From: Paraktedonobacter carboxidivorans
Lineage (GTDB): Bacteria; Chloroflexota; Ktedonobacteria; Ktedonobacterales; Ktedonobacteraceae
DNA length: 64,000 nucleotides
Direction: 5' to 3'
Assembly (NCBI GenBank): GCA_041156125.1
Contig: JBEVTI010000003.1
Location: 124,001 to 188,000, forward strand
Position numbers and translations under genes: made by a program. Below are positions 33,339 through 42,804 of this stretch, piece by piece (position 1 is the first letter of the stretch; each line of letters starts with the position of its first letter). Below the pieces are notes generated by a model. The model searched no databases and was not told the DNA's origin. It worked only from the letters and a program-made list of their open reading frames with translations.

Positions 33339-33997
33339 GAAAGGCATGCCTCCTCAACTGGAATTATCGCGGTGGTCGGCACTGTGCTCGCGAGAGTTTT
33401 CAGTGCAGTCACTTGCCTGGCGCGATATAGTTTATTCATCATTTCCTCTATCGTTTTTCGGAAAACATATGTGTAAGTTGATAACCAGGTGGCTCGCATA
33501 CCTTTCGCACCCACTGGCGAAGGAGGCGATCACGTTTCACCCCTATATAACACCATTGTGGCGCTAAAATCATCGCAGGCTGAAGACCAAATCTCTATCT
33601 CGGCCAGTTCCAGCGGCAATTGCACTTGAAACTTTTGCCTACTGATCTGCGTATCAACCCTGACGCTGAAAAAAAGCGCGCTCAGGGCTACATCTCTCAC
33701 GAACCGCGCATCTCGCGTCTCTATCGCCAGGAGTTTCTCCTGTACATAATCATAACGCTTTGTTTTAAGGGGATTCCGGCTCCGCGTATATCGTATAATG
33801 GGAGTGACGCCTCTTAAACCAGGTTACTTGTAGAGACTCGCGCAGAACTCACTTTTATCAAAGGGACCCCCTGGTTCCAATGGTCTTGTTCGCTCTCCCG
33901 CTTGTGCTCCTCCCGTTACTTGTTCTTATCTTGCTTTGGCAATGGTTCTGGCTTGAACAGGCTGATTGCCGAAAAAAGATGTGGAAAGGATCATTAT
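33339..33997. other. gene-poor stretch
   Basis: No gene could be supported between the TfoX-like gene and the small membrane protein at 33998. A hydrophobic frame beginning at ATG 33880 (MVLFALPLVLLPLLVLILLW) overlaps the next gene out of frame. It could be a second small membrane peptide, but it has no clear ribosome site. Confidence 0.4.
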
Positions 33998-34132
33998 ATG
34001 ACACCGCTCTTACTGGTCTTACTCTTCCTATTAGTTATGATGTGTGCTTATGGCTATTGGGTATACCGCTCCTATAACAACCAGAAACAAGCAAAGGAAA
34101 GAAGACGAAAGCAGTACAAAGATCGGATGTAG
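33998..34132 (+). CDS. 44-aa single-pass membrane protein
   Basis: ATG 33998 has GAAAGGA 7 nt upstream. The product has an N-terminal hydrophobic helix (LLLVLLFLLVMMCAYGYWVY) and a strongly basic tail (KQAKERRRKQYKDRM), giving an N-out/C-in small membrane protein. No family was recognised. It ends 51 nt before the AI-2E-type transporter gene. Confidence 0.5.
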   Translation: MTPLLLVLLFLLVMMCAYGYWVYRSYNNQKQAKERRRKQYKDRM

Positions 34133-34183
34133 CGAGGGTTAAGCGACCGGTGGGATCTTATCCGCTGAGAAGGGAATAAATCT

Positions 34184-35404
34184 ATGGCTTTCTCTCTTCC
34201 TCCGCGTCTAACCCGAGACGTGGACTCTGTGGCATTGATTGCCAAATGGATCAGGCGTTGTGGTCTCCCGCTTGCCATTCTTGCCTGGACAGCAGTCGCG
34301 CTACTCGTCCTCTGGCTTGCGGGACATATTATCCAGACGCTGCTTTTGCTTACGATTGCGGCCTTGCTTGCGTATGCACTTGCCCCTGTTGTTAAAATTC
34401 TGGAGCGCGTGATGCCGCGTTTCCTTGCCATCCTTATCGTCTATCTTGTCATCCTGGGTGCCCTCGGCGCGCTGCTCTATCTGATCGTGAGCACAGCAAT
34501 TGTGCAGTTCAGTTCACTGGCAGACTATGTACGGGTGTTATTGACGCCTGGAAAACAGGGTCAGATCACCCCTCTGGAACAGGCGGCGCAGTCATTGGGT
34601 ATCTCGGCCAGCCAGATCGCTGCGGCCCGCGATCAGCTTGTCGCGAGTATCGAGGGATTGGCAGGAAGCATCGTCCCGCTACTTGCTGGTCTGGTCGGCG
34701 CTGTGCTGGATGTGATTCTGGTAGCCGTCCTCAGTATCTACTTTCTCGCTGGTGGTTCACGCGTATCCGATTGGCTCCGTCAGAATATGCCAGCAGCACA
34801 ACAAAGATGGATAAAGCTGCTACTCGATACACTACAACGAGTCGTTGGCGGTTACATTCGTGGCCAACTGCTCCTGTGCGCCTTTGTTGGCGTGCTTGTT
34901 GGGGGCGGAATGCAGTTGATTGGTGTGCCATTTGCCCTCTTGTTGGGAGTGCTCGCGTTCGTCTTCGAGTTCATTCCCATTCTGGGAACCCTGGCTTCCG
35001 GGGCTATCTGCGTTCTACTCGCACTGAGCAAGGGATGGATCTTTGCGGTAATTGTGCTGATCTACTTCGTCATTGTCCATGTGGTCGAGGGTGATGTGGT
35101 CGGGCCACGTATCGTCGGCAAAACGATTGGCTTACACCCGATTATCTCGCTCGCCGCGCTGATCGCCGGAGCGGAACTCTTTGGCATCGCGGGCGCACTG
35201 CTGGCTTCGCCCGTTGCAGGCGTGCTCCAGTCACTACTGCACGCGCTCTGGATAGAATGGCGTGAAACCCATCCTGGTCAGTTTAAGAACGTGAAAGAAA
35301 GCGTTGTGGAGAAGGGGGAGGCAAGCGTTACGCAGGTCTTAGATGAGCCCGCCCCCACGACAAAGATACAGGACATGACAAAGGTAGAGGAAGAGTCAAC
35401 GTAA
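34184..35404 (+). CDS. AI-2E/PerM-family membrane transporter
   Basis: This 406-aa protein has seven to eight hydrophobic segments. The C-terminal half carries the family signature: GGYIRGQLLLCAFVG, FEFIPILGTL, VEGDVVGPRIVGKTIGLHP and GAELFGIAGALLASPVAG. Relatives include AI-2 exporter TqsA and PerM/YdiK proteins, some of which act as Na/H antiporters. Substrate is not predictable. AAGGGA lies 8-10 nt before the ATG. Confidence 0.9.
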   Translation: MAFSLPPRLTRDVDSVALIAKWIRRCGLPLAILAWTAVALLVLWLAGHIIQTLLLLTIAALLAYALAPVVKILERVMPRFLAILIVYLVILGALGALLYLIVSTAIVQFSSLADYVRVLLTPGKQGQITPLEQAAQSLGISASQIAAARDQLVASIEGLAGSIVPLLAGLVGAVLDVILVAVLSIYFLAGGSRVSDWLRQNMPAAQQRWIKLLLDTLQRVVGGYIRGQLLLCAFVGVLVGGGMQLIGVPFALLLGVLAFVFEFIPILGTLASGAICVLLALSKGWIFAVIVLIYFVIVHVVEGDVVGPRIVGKTIGLHPIISLAALIAGAELFGIAGALLASPVAGVLQSLLHALWIEWRETHPGQFKNVKESVVEKGEASVTQVLDEPAPTTKIQDMTKVEEEST

Positions 35405-35464
35405 GCTTCCTCTGCTTGCATAGGGCTGATGCGTGTTCCTTATATCACTCTGCGCGCTCCCCGT

Positions 35465-36391
35465 TCAGTTGGAGGACCGATATGTCCCCTTGAGCAACGC
35501 TTGGATCGGCCTGGGGATTGTCGTGGCATCGCCTCCGACCAGGGCGGAACCTGGCAAAAAATGCGCGGCCTGGACTAACTGCTGTCCGGCTTCGGAGAGC
35601 AGGAATGCTACCACTTGCCACGCGGCCTGGGGATTAGCCGCGTCGTTGAGCACAGCGGCGCTGAAATTGATGGGCTTGCCATGGAAGGTGTGCCCGCTGT
35701 CAGTGGTAAACTGGACTTTTGCATAGCTTGCGGCTTGCGCGGGCTTGCTCAGATTGATCTCTGCTGGAAGAGAGATAAAGGGCAGATGGCGCTCAACGGC
35801 CCCACTGGCATAGAGAAACAGGGCGTCAATCTCCCCACGCTCCAAGTCCGCTATATGTGCTTCTTTGACCTGTTCAGGGTTCGTGGCGTCTCCCAGCAGG
35901 CGCTGCGCCAGATCAGGCATCTGATAATATTCGGCTGCCAGTCTACATACCAGCAGGGTATAGTAACCCAGTGGATCGTGGTGAGGATTGTTGCGCCTGA
36001 GTTGACAGCCTGCTTGAAGCAGCACCTCATACCAGGGACGTGCTCCCTGCCGCGCCTGTTCAAAATCCGCCACAAAGCGACTTTGGGGACTATAGGCTAG
36101 CACAAGTGCATTGCCTGCAAAGGTGATAAACGCACGCATCCGCTGCTGGCTGGTTGGTTCTAAAAGGATCTGGTTGGCCTCAGCATCTGCGCTCAAATAG
36201 ATATCCCCGCGCAGATGCTGCTCTTTGATGGCCAGTGCAAGCGCGACCGAATGTCCGGGCTGACTTTCCAGGGCGATCCCATAGGTCAGGCGCAAGGCGG
36301 GTGCCAGTCTTGCGCGCACCAATGTGGTCAGTGCTCCCGCGTGGAGTACCTGAACCGGGGTATTTACGTTTGTGTTGTTCTCGCTTTGCAT
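35465..36391 (-). CDS. ModA/WtpA-like molybdate- or tungstate-binding protein without signal peptide
   Basis: This 308-aa protein has the type II periplasmic-binding fold typical of oxyanion binders: VLHAGALTTLVRARL at the N-terminus, IYLSADAEANQILL, DPLGYYTLLVCRLA and AAWQVVAFLLSEAGQQLVQ. Relatives are secreted or lipid-anchored, but here the N-terminus (MQSENNTNVNTPVQ) is polar with no signal. ATG 36391 has AAAGGA upstream, and no in-frame secretion signal is visible. It may act in the cytosol or be N-terminally altered. No ModB/ModC permease genes are adjacent. Confidence 0.75.
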   Translation of the reverse strand: MQSENNTNVNTPVQVLHAGALTTLVRARLAPALRLTYGIALESQPGHSVALALAIKEQHLRGDIYLSADAEANQILLEPTSQQRMRAFITFAGNALVLAYSPQSRFVADFEQARQGARPWYEVLLQAGCQLRRNNPHHDPLGYYTLLVCRLAAEYYQMPDLAQRLLGDATNPEQVKEAHIADLERGEIDALFLYASGAVERHLPFISLPAEINLSKPAQAASYAKVQFTTDSGHTFHGKPINFSAAVLNDAANPQAAWQVVAFLLSEAGQQLVQAAHFLPGSALVGGDATTIPRPIQALLKGTYRSSN

Positions 36392-36392
36392 A

Positions 36393-36862
36393 TTATCCTT
36401 TTATTTGTAACTGCTGGATGTAAACGAGTTTGTCAGGATTGAGTATATGATGTATTTCATAGATCTGGTTCTCTCTGATCTCAAAGGTGGTGACTCCCAC
36501 CAGCGCTTCCCCATCCCACAGCAGCATTCCTGCTGTTCCGTTGATTTCTGCAACAGCAAGACGAAAATGTGAATAATAGAGGCGTATCAGCCCACGCAAG
36601 AGCTGTAGCACTTTCTCGCGACCATACAGAGGACGCCGAGCAGCACTCACTTTGCCGCCACCATCTCCCCAGGTTGTGACCTCCTGAGCCAGTAGCTCAA
36701 CCAGACTCTCTACATTCCCCGTCTGGCAAGCATCGATAAAGCTTCACTCGCGCTTCCCAGCATACGATAAGCAATAGCAAAGAGCAGCGCATGATAGCTT
36801 TGAAAAGCTTCTGCCAATGCATCTTTCGTCTCTGTTTGCTGATTTACATTATCTCTCTTCAT
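36393..36862 (-). pseudogene. ECF41-type sigma factor with internal deletion
   Basis: ATG 36862 (AGGAAGG upstream) opens a typical ECF start (LAEAFQSYHALLFAIAYRMLGSASEA), the beginning of sigma region 2. At about 36740 the sequence jumps, with a change of frame, to the SnoaL-like C-terminal domain of ECF41 factors (FIDACQTGNVESLVELLAQE, GDGGGKVSAARRPLYG, EIRENQIYEIHHILNPDK). Most of sigma region 2 and all of region 4 are missing. The sequence at the junction is GAAGCTTT, consistent with a deletion between short repeats. Confidence 0.85.
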
Positions 36863-37101
36863 AAAAAGTTACCTTCCTTTGCATCAAGAAGAACACTTCT
36901 CTCACATTATAAGGTTCGTCAGATAGCCGAGAGAAACATCGATATTTTATTTCCCCTGTGCTGCCTCCATCCTGTCAGAGCAAAACACTCACATTTTCTC
37001 TGACTTACTCGTCTCCTCTCTGAAGCCTTGAAGGATCGACCCTAATCGGCTTCAAATTCACAAGAAGTATCACTATATAATAGTAACAGAGAGGTTTTCA
37101 C

Positions 37102-37356
37102 ATGACAAATCAGACTTCAGAGCGCATTAGTATCAGCAAAGCTCTCTCATCAGATGCCTTCAAAGCGATGTACGCGCTGGAGCATTATCTACAAACATCG
37201 TCTATAGAGCATTCTCTTCTGCATCTGGTAAAAACTCGCGCCTTTATGATTAATAGTTGCGCGTACTGTATTGATATGCATACGAAGGATGCAAGGGCCG
37301 ATGGAGAAAGCGAGCAGCGTCTCTACGGGCTGGCTGCCTGGAAAGAGACTCCTTAA
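37102..37356 (+). pseudogene. truncated carboxymuconolactone decarboxylase / AhpD-like protein
   Basis: This 84-residue frame has the AhpD-like redox motif SCAYCIDMHTKDARA (C-x-x-C with the conserved His) and then ends at WKETP-stop. Family members usually continue for another 60-70 residues, and no matching sequence follows in any frame. A downstream deletion is likely. It diverges from the broken ECF41 sigma gene; ECF41 factors are known to be linked to such genes, so the pair has decayed together. Confidence 0.75.
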
Positions 37357-37401
37357 ATTCGCGGAAGAGCCATCTAATGATCGTATTTACACTTCATCCG
37401 T

Positions 37402-38601
37402 TTACGCTTTCAATGAGACCCGCAAGGTTTTTGGCCCGCGAATTACCTTTGCACAGGCCCATGCAGCCTCTAGAAGAACTGGTGGCTGCGAGAGATGTCT
37501 CAGAGAACCAAGAAAGCATTCCATTACCAGACGAACAGCCTGAATGCCAGGGCAAACATGTAGTCCCTCACCAAAAGTCATAGGATGTGAGTTGTGGCGA
37601 CCAAAATCAAGATCATCAGGATGATCAAACTGTTGTGGATCGTGGTTTGCCGATCCCAGGCACAACATGACGGCCTGGTCCGCTTTAATCAACTGGCCTG
37701 CAATCTCGGCATCGGTGGTAGCCTGACGGGAGGTCGTCTGGGTTGAGGTATCGTAGCGCAGCAATTCCTGAAAAACGGAGGCAGGCAGGGGCGCATCCAG
37801 GCGCAACTGGTGGAATTGGTTCGGGTACTTCATCAGTGCGCAAAGGCTGTTGCCGATTTGACAGGCTGTCGCAGGTATGCTGGCGAGGATCGTTGTACAA
37901 TGAGCCAGGACCAGATCGTTTATAGAGGTTTCCTCTTGTTGACAGAAATGGCTCCTTTTGAGGTGTTGCTCAAAGAAATCATAGCAGGCTAAAGCCCCAT
38001 CGAGTGCCTCGATCAGTGCTGAGTGAGAAGGGGGGCATCCGTCAATCAACGTTGCGAGTGCGTTTCCCCAGAGAAGGATCTGAGGCCGATCTTCGAGAGG
38101 GAAGCCTAGCAGTACCTCCATCAGTTTAAATGCCAGTGGATAGGCGAACTCTTGCATGATATCCACCTGCCTTTTCTCTATGCAGGCTTCAAGCAAATGG
38201 TCAGCAAACGCCTGGAGTTGGACATAATGCCCATGTGGATCTTGCAGGCGAAAGGAGTAAATAAAATCTTTGCGCAAAGGAGCATGTTCCGGTACATCAT
38301 TGAGGCAAGGCACCTGATTAAGCACCTGGAAAACACGCTGGTATTTTTCCCAGAGTTCTGGCGGGAAAATCGTTTCAATGGAAAGGAGCATATTTGAAAA
38401 GCGCAGATCATTCAAGATGGTCTGAACATCCTGGTAACTCATGAAGACCCAGGTTGCCAGGGCTTCGTCCCAGTGCATGGACCTCTCCTCACGTAGTTCC
38501 TGGTAAAGCGGATAGGGATTGATTTGATATGTTGGAAGCAAAATGTGAGAGTAAGTGCTTTGTCCCGTGTAATTATCTGTTTCACGATAAGAATGAGCCA
38601 T
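37402..38601 (-). CDS. cytochrome P450 with atypical I-helix (P450-1)
   Basis: This 399-aa protein starts at ATG 38601, with GGAGGAAGG upstream. The heme-binding loop MTFGEGLHVCPG and the K-helix ExxR (QELLRYDT) are intact. In the I-helix, where most P450s have AGxE/D-T-T, it reads ASIPATACQIGN, so the acidic residue is Pro and the oxygen-activating Thr is Ala. It lies 56 nt after P450-2 on the same strand and diverges from the amidinotransferase gene. It probably tailors the product of this locus. Confidence 0.88.
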   Translation of the reverse strand: MAHSYRETDNYTGQSTYSHILLPTYQINPYPLYQELREERSMHWDEALATWVFMSYQDVQTILNDLRFSNMLLSIETIFPPELWEKYQRVFQVLNQVPCLNDVPEHAPLRKDFIYSFRLQDPHGHYVQLQAFADHLLEACIEKRQVDIMQEFAYPLAFKLMEVLLGFPLEDRPQILLWGNALATLIDGCPPSHSALIEALDGALACYDFFEQHLKRSHFCQQEETSINDLVLAHCTTILASIPATACQIGNSLCALMKYPNQFHQLRLDAPLPASVFQELLRYDTSTQTTSRQATTDAEIAGQLIKADQAVMLCLGSANHDPQQFDHPDDLDFGRHNSHPMTFGEGLHVCPGIQAVRLVMECFLGSLRHLSQPPVLLEAAWACAKVIRGPKTLRVSLKA

Positions 38602-38657
38602 TGATTTTCCTTCCTCCTTTTCTGACAAAAAGCGAGCAAATATCGTGAGATGAGCTT

Positions 38658-39935
38658 TTATCTCACAATTTTTTTGCATTGCCTTTCCTCTTGCTTGCTA
38701 AAAAGTACGCGAAACACCTTCATGCCATGCGATACTCTCTCTGCTTCCCATTCAGTCATCTCAATAGATGGAAGACGAGAATAACGCATCAGCGATTTTA
38801 ATGAGCATTCAACAGCAAAGCGAGTAAGAGGAGAACCAATACACGAATGTGCCCCGCTGCCAAAGCTGATTGGGCGCTCGGATTGATGAGTGAGATCTCG
38901 TGTGATATCAAGAACGTCGGGACGAGAAAACTGCTCCGGGTCACGATGGGCAGCACCCAGGCCCAACAGGACTGCTTGTTGGGTTTCTATATGCTGGCCT
39001 GCCAGTTCAAGGTCTGTTGTCGTTAAACGCAGTACAGTGTGGGTTGAAGAGTTATAGCGAAGCAATTCGCGGAATGCGTTTGTCAGCAGATGTGGTTGAG
39101 TACATAACAACTCAAACTGATCTGGATGGGCGATCAGGGAATGCAGGCTGTTACCAATTAACATCGCCACAATGGGAATCGCTGAAAATATAAGCAGGTA
39201 GTGAATAAGAATTTGATTTGTCTCATCTGGTTCCGCGTTTTTTTTACAGGCTGCGATGGCTTGCGCATAGCGATCGTTGGCGTGAGATTCGCCCGTTGCA
39301 AACCGTTGCTGCAGATAATTGACACAGGCAGAGGACTGATTTACTGCATCCGCGAATAGGGAGTCGGGAAGAGGAAGCCCATCCATTAAAATCTCAAGAG
39401 AGTTGCCCCAGATGTTGATTTGCTTGGAAAGTTCCTCCGGGAGCCCCGCAAGTTCCGCCACAATTCTGGCTACCAGTGGATAAGCAAAGTCTTGTATAAA
39501 ATCCATCTCGCCCTTTTGGATGCCTGTTTGCAGCAGGTGATCAGCAAAGGACTGAATATGAGCAGTGACGCTTTTATCGAAAAGTACCATGACATGACCA
39601 AGGTTAGAGCGCATCTGGTGGCGAATCTGTGGACAGGCTAACGTTACCATTTCATGAAAGAGAGGTAAAAGCTGCTGAAATTGCTCCTGACAGGCAGGAT
39701 TACTGGCTGTCTGGCCTTTCAAGCACCGTGTAGAAAAGCGTTCGTCGTTAAGGACTGCCAGCACGTCTCGATAGCGCAGAACAATCCAACTCTCCATTTT
39801 TTTATCCCAGTGAATAGGATGGTTCTCTTGCAGGTGATGATAGAGCGGAAAAGGATTAGCTCTCTGAACTGGATCGAATATGTGGGAGTAAGAAGGCTGT
39901 TCCACTTTATCTCTGTGCTGAGAGGCAATATTCAT
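38658..39935 (-). CDS. cytochrome P450 with atypical I-helix (P450-2)
   Basis: This 425-aa P450 is the first gene of the minus-strand pair. ATG 39935 has AGAAAGGG 8 nt upstream. The heme loop ISFGSGAHSCIG and ExxR (RELLRYNS) are present. The I-helix reads FSAIPIVAMLIGN, replacing the acid-Thr pair with Pro-Ile as P450-1 does with Pro-Ala. The two proteins are related but distinct. No ferredoxin or reductase gene is adjacent. Confidence 0.88.
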   Translation of the reverse strand: MNIASQHRDKVEQPSYSHIFDPVQRANPFPLYHHLQENHPIHWDKKMESWIVLRYRDVLAVLNDERFSTRCLKGQTASNPACQEQFQQLLPLFHEMVTLACPQIRHQMRSNLGHVMVLFDKSVTAHIQSFADHLLQTGIQKGEMDFIQDFAYPLVARIVAELAGLPEELSKQINIWGNSLEILMDGLPLPDSLFADAVNQSSACVNYLQQRFATGESHANDRYAQAIAACKKNAEPDETNQILIHYLLIFSAIPIVAMLIGNSLHSLIAHPDQFELLCTQPHLLTNAFRELLRYNSSTHTVLRLTTTDLELAGQHIETQQAVLLGLGAAHRDPEQFSRPDVLDITRDLTHQSERPISFGSGAHSCIGSPLTRFAVECSLKSLMRYSRLPSIEMTEWEAERVSHGMKVFRVLFSKQEERQCKKIVR

Positions 39936-40265
39936 CACTTTTACCCTTTCTTAAAATACATAAGACAAAGAGATGCATGGTCTACCGCTGCAAGGGGTAG
40001 CCGGAAGGCCGCTTCACTGTTTTGCCTGTACTGTATCCCTCAGGAACCTCGACAGGTAAACAGCAGGAGGGCTTGTAGGCAGTATAGAGATTACATCAAA
40101 ACAGCGAGGGATTGTTCTGCTAAAAAGAGATTGCCATATAATTGATGAATAAGCATATATTATTCTCGTATTCATTAAATTGGAGACAGGTGTATAGTAT
40201 TGATGGAAAGCCGCCAATGCGGTTAAGTTTTTGGCAACGAGATGCTATAGAGAGGAAGTTTTTCT
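39936..40265. promoter_or_regulatory. divergent promoter region of the guanidino-compound locus
   Basis: This 330-bp AT-rich region separates the P450 pair from the amidinotransferase gene and should hold both promoters. A stretch around 40138-40200 is AT-rich with TATATTAT- and TATAGTAT-like -10 candidates. I could not fix a -35/-10 pair with confidence, and no palindromic operator is obvious. Confidence 0.35.
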
Positions 40266-41429
40266 ATGCAAAGAAGAGATAAGAGCTTTACAGGTCCTCA
40301 GCGTCAGCAGGAACACATCAGGAAAGCCCTCCTGCCAGAGACAGGAGCAGACCAGGCTATTGTGAACAGCTTCAACGAATGGGACCCCTTGGAGGAAGTT
40401 ATTGTTGGTCGGGTCGATGATGCCATGGTTCCATCATGGGATGTCATTGATGTTGCAACACTTCCGAACAACTCGGTAGAAATTTTTGATCAACTGATTG
40501 GGACGCGGGGCCGGCCCTACTCTGCCGAACTGGTTCAGGCAGCACAAACGTGCTTGAAGAATCTGATACATATTCTTGAAGCGGAAGGTGTCAAGGTGCG
40601 CCGCCCTGATCCTATGAATTTCGCCGCACCTTTTTCTACTCCAGCCTGGAATGTGGACAATGGTTTACACGCGGCAAATCCTAGAGATGTCTTCCTCGTG
40701 ATTGGAGACGAGATTATCGAGGCTCCTATGGTGGACCGTGGGCGCTATTTTGAAACGTGGCCATATCGATCGCTCCTCAAAGAGTATCTGCGTGGGGGGG
40801 CCAGGTGGACAGCGGCACCCAAACCCCAATTGTTAGATGCCCAGTATGATTGGGCATATCGAATGCCAGAAGACCATGAAGCAATGCGTTATGTTATCAC
40901 AGAGTTTGAGCCAGTTTTTGATGCCGCAGACTTCATTCGGTGTGGCAGGGATATTTTTGTCCAGAAAAGTCATGTGACCAATGACCTGGGTATCACCTGG
41001 TTAAGCAGACATCTCGGAGAAACGTACCGCATCCATGAGATCGAGACGACGTACCGCCAAGCCATGCACATAGATACCTCTTTTATGCCCCTTGCCCCAG
41101 GCAAGGTTCTGGTCAATCCAGAATTTGTTCCCATTGAAAGATTGCCAGAGATTCTGCGTTCCTGGGATATTCTGGTTTGTCCACAGCCTGTCCTGACTAG
41201 AAAAAATAGCCAGGGATATGTGAGTAAATGGGGTTGTGTGAACGTGCTTATGCTGGATGAAAAGCGCATTCTTGTTGAAAAGGCACAGGAGCCATTAATC
41301 AAGAGCCTCAAAGATTGGGGCTTTGAGCCTATTCCTTTATCCTTTGAAGATTATTACTTTTTCGGAGGATCTTTTCATTGTTGTACCCTCGATGTGAGGA
41401 GAAAAGGAGGACTACAGTCCTATTTTTAA
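40266..41429 (+). CDS. glycine/inosamine-type amidinotransferase
   Basis: This 387-aa enzyme moves an amidino group from arginine to an amine. The catalytic Cys is in FGGSFHCCTLDVRR near residue 374; the catalytic Asp region (EPVFDAADFIRCGRD) and His (QAMHIDTSFMPLAPGK) are present in order. N-terminal NSFNEWDPLEEVIVG is typical of AGAT, StrB1 and the SxtG/CyrA-type proteins. GAGAGGAAG precedes the ATG. It starts the plus-strand arm of the locus and supplies a guanidino group; acceptor unknown. Confidence 0.9.
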   Translation: MQRRDKSFTGPQRQQEHIRKALLPETGADQAIVNSFNEWDPLEEVIVGRVDDAMVPSWDVIDVATLPNNSVEIFDQLIGTRGRPYSAELVQAAQTCLKNLIHILEAEGVKVRRPDPMNFAAPFSTPAWNVDNGLHAANPRDVFLVIGDEIIEAPMVDRGRYFETWPYRSLLKEYLRGGARWTAAPKPQLLDAQYDWAYRMPEDHEAMRYVITEFEPVFDAADFIRCGRDIFVQKSHVTNDLGITWLSRHLGETYRIHEIETTYRQAMHIDTSFMPLAPGKVLVNPEFVPIERLPEILRSWDILVCPQPVLTRKNSQGYVSKWGCVNVLMLDEKRILVEKAQEPLIKSLKDWGFEPIPLSFEDYYFFGGSFHCCTLDVRRKGGLQSYF

Positions 41430-41473
41430 TGGGACTAACCCTTTCAAACCAGTCTGTTTACCCGAGCTAGATG

Positions 41474-41541
41474 GGTAACTGTCCTTTGACGTAATTCTAT
41501 GCGCCAAAAAGTGCATAGAATTACGTCAAAGGACAGTTACC
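41474..41541. repeat. perfect 29-bp inverted repeat between amidinotransferase and AOS-type genes
   Basis: The arms at 41474-41502 and 41513-41541 are perfectly complementary around a 10-nt loop. It lies between two co-directional genes, 34 nt before the next ATG, without a T-run. It could attenuate the downstream genes or be a palindromic element like those at 5128 and 6304, though the sequences differ. Confidence 0.8.
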
Positions 41542-41574
41542 TCAGTTTCATAGCGTAATGAAAAGGAGCAAATC

Positions 41575-42804
41575 ATGGTTTCTTGGATACAGGATTATGC
41601 ACAGTGGGAATTTGAGCCGTTTATTCAAGCAACTCACGAAGAAGGGTTGCTGTACGATATTCCTATTCTCAGGAGTCCTGCAAATGCGATGTTACGTTTA
41701 GGCCAGCAAATGCTTGTCAATTTTGCTGGCATCAACTTCCTCGGCTTGCAGGATCACCAGGAAATCATGAGCCATTTTATGGCGGCTGCTCAGACGTATG
41801 GATTGGTGACTGGTGGTTCTCGCTTGCTTCAAGGGGTGTGCCTTCCTCATGCTGAAGTAGAGCAATTGCTCTGTCAGATTACAGGGAAGGAACGCGCTCT
41901 GACGTTTGCTTCAGGTGCCCTTGCCAATATTGGCTTTTTACAGGCCATGAATGCCCGATTTCACAAAAACGATACCTGCAACATTGACAATAGCGATAGT
42001 GTTTTTGTGCTTGATCGTGATAGCCACTGGAGCCTGAGAAAAGGCATTGAGCATCTAGCTCCAGGTCGTCAGAGATTCTATTTTGAGCATAACGATCCTG
42101 ACGACCTGGCAAGGGTTCTTTCCAATATGCATGAGGAAAAAGTGGTGGTGGTGTTTGAGAGTGTTTATTCATCGGATGGAAGTATTGCCCCGATAGGGGC
42201 AATACTTGATGTATGTGAGCGCTATAGTGCAGTAAGTTATATAGATGACGCCAATGGCTTCCTCATCTATGGTCCTGAGCACAGACCGTTCGCTGAGGCA
42301 TTTGCCCATTTATCGCGGGCAACGTTTATTATGGTCTCCTTCTCTAAGGCAGTTGGACTGGAAGGGGGAGCTATTGCTGGGCCATGTGCTCCCATTCGTG
42401 CCTTCGAACTCCTTTCGGGAACCTCCATCTTTACAGCAGCGATGCAGCCGCCAACAGCCAGTACAGCCCACCTGGTTATGCAAAAACTGTATCAAGAGCC
42501 CGAGATGATGGATCGCTACCTGAAGCAGGCTGAGGGTTTTCGCCAGAAATTGCAACAGATTGGATGTCTCCTCAATGAAACTCCATCGTATATCATCTCC
42601 ATTTTTCTGGGAGAAGATAAGAAAGTGAGGCCGGTTCGCCAGGAATTGCTTGAGCGGGGTTATTTGGTATCAGTCTTCCATTATCCTCTGACGAAGTTTA
42701 ACCAGGCGTTTATCCGTATCATCCCTCATCTCAATCATACGGAACCGCAGATTGATGGCTTTATTGCAGCGCTGGCGAAGCTCAAAAAAATATATGCATT
42801 CTAA
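41575..42804 (+). CDS. alpha-oxoamine synthase-type PLP enzyme
   Basis: This 409-aa protein belongs to the aminotransferase class I/II group containing KBL, BioF and ALAS. It has SRLLQGVCLPHAEVEQLL, LTFASGALANIGFL, YIDDANGFLIYG (PLP Asp) and MVSFSKAVGLEGGAI with the Schiff-base Lys. Such enzymes condense an acyl thioester with an amino acid and release CO2. AAAAGGAG precedes the ATG by 7 nt. Its position after an amidinotransferase recalls saxitoxin synthesis, where SxtA ends in such a domain and SxtG is an amidinotransferase; no PKS or acyl-carrier gene is seen here. Confidence 0.85.
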   Translation: MVSWIQDYAQWEFEPFIQATHEEGLLYDIPILRSPANAMLRLGQQMLVNFAGINFLGLQDHQEIMSHFMAAAQTYGLVTGGSRLLQGVCLPHAEVEQLLCQITGKERALTFASGALANIGFLQAMNARFHKNDTCNIDNSDSVFVLDRDSHWSLRKGIEHLAPGRQRFYFEHNDPDDLARVLSNMHEEKVVVVFESVYSSDGSIAPIGAILDVCERYSAVSYIDDANGFLIYGPEHRPFAEAFAHLSRATFIMVSFSKAVGLEGGAIAGPCAPIRAFELLSGTSIFTAAMQPPTASTAHLVMQKLYQEPEMMDRYLKQAEGFRQKLQQIGCLLNETPSYIISIFLGEDKKVRPVRQELLERGYLVSVFHYPLTKFNQAFIRIIPHLNHTEPQIDGFIAALAKLKKIYAF

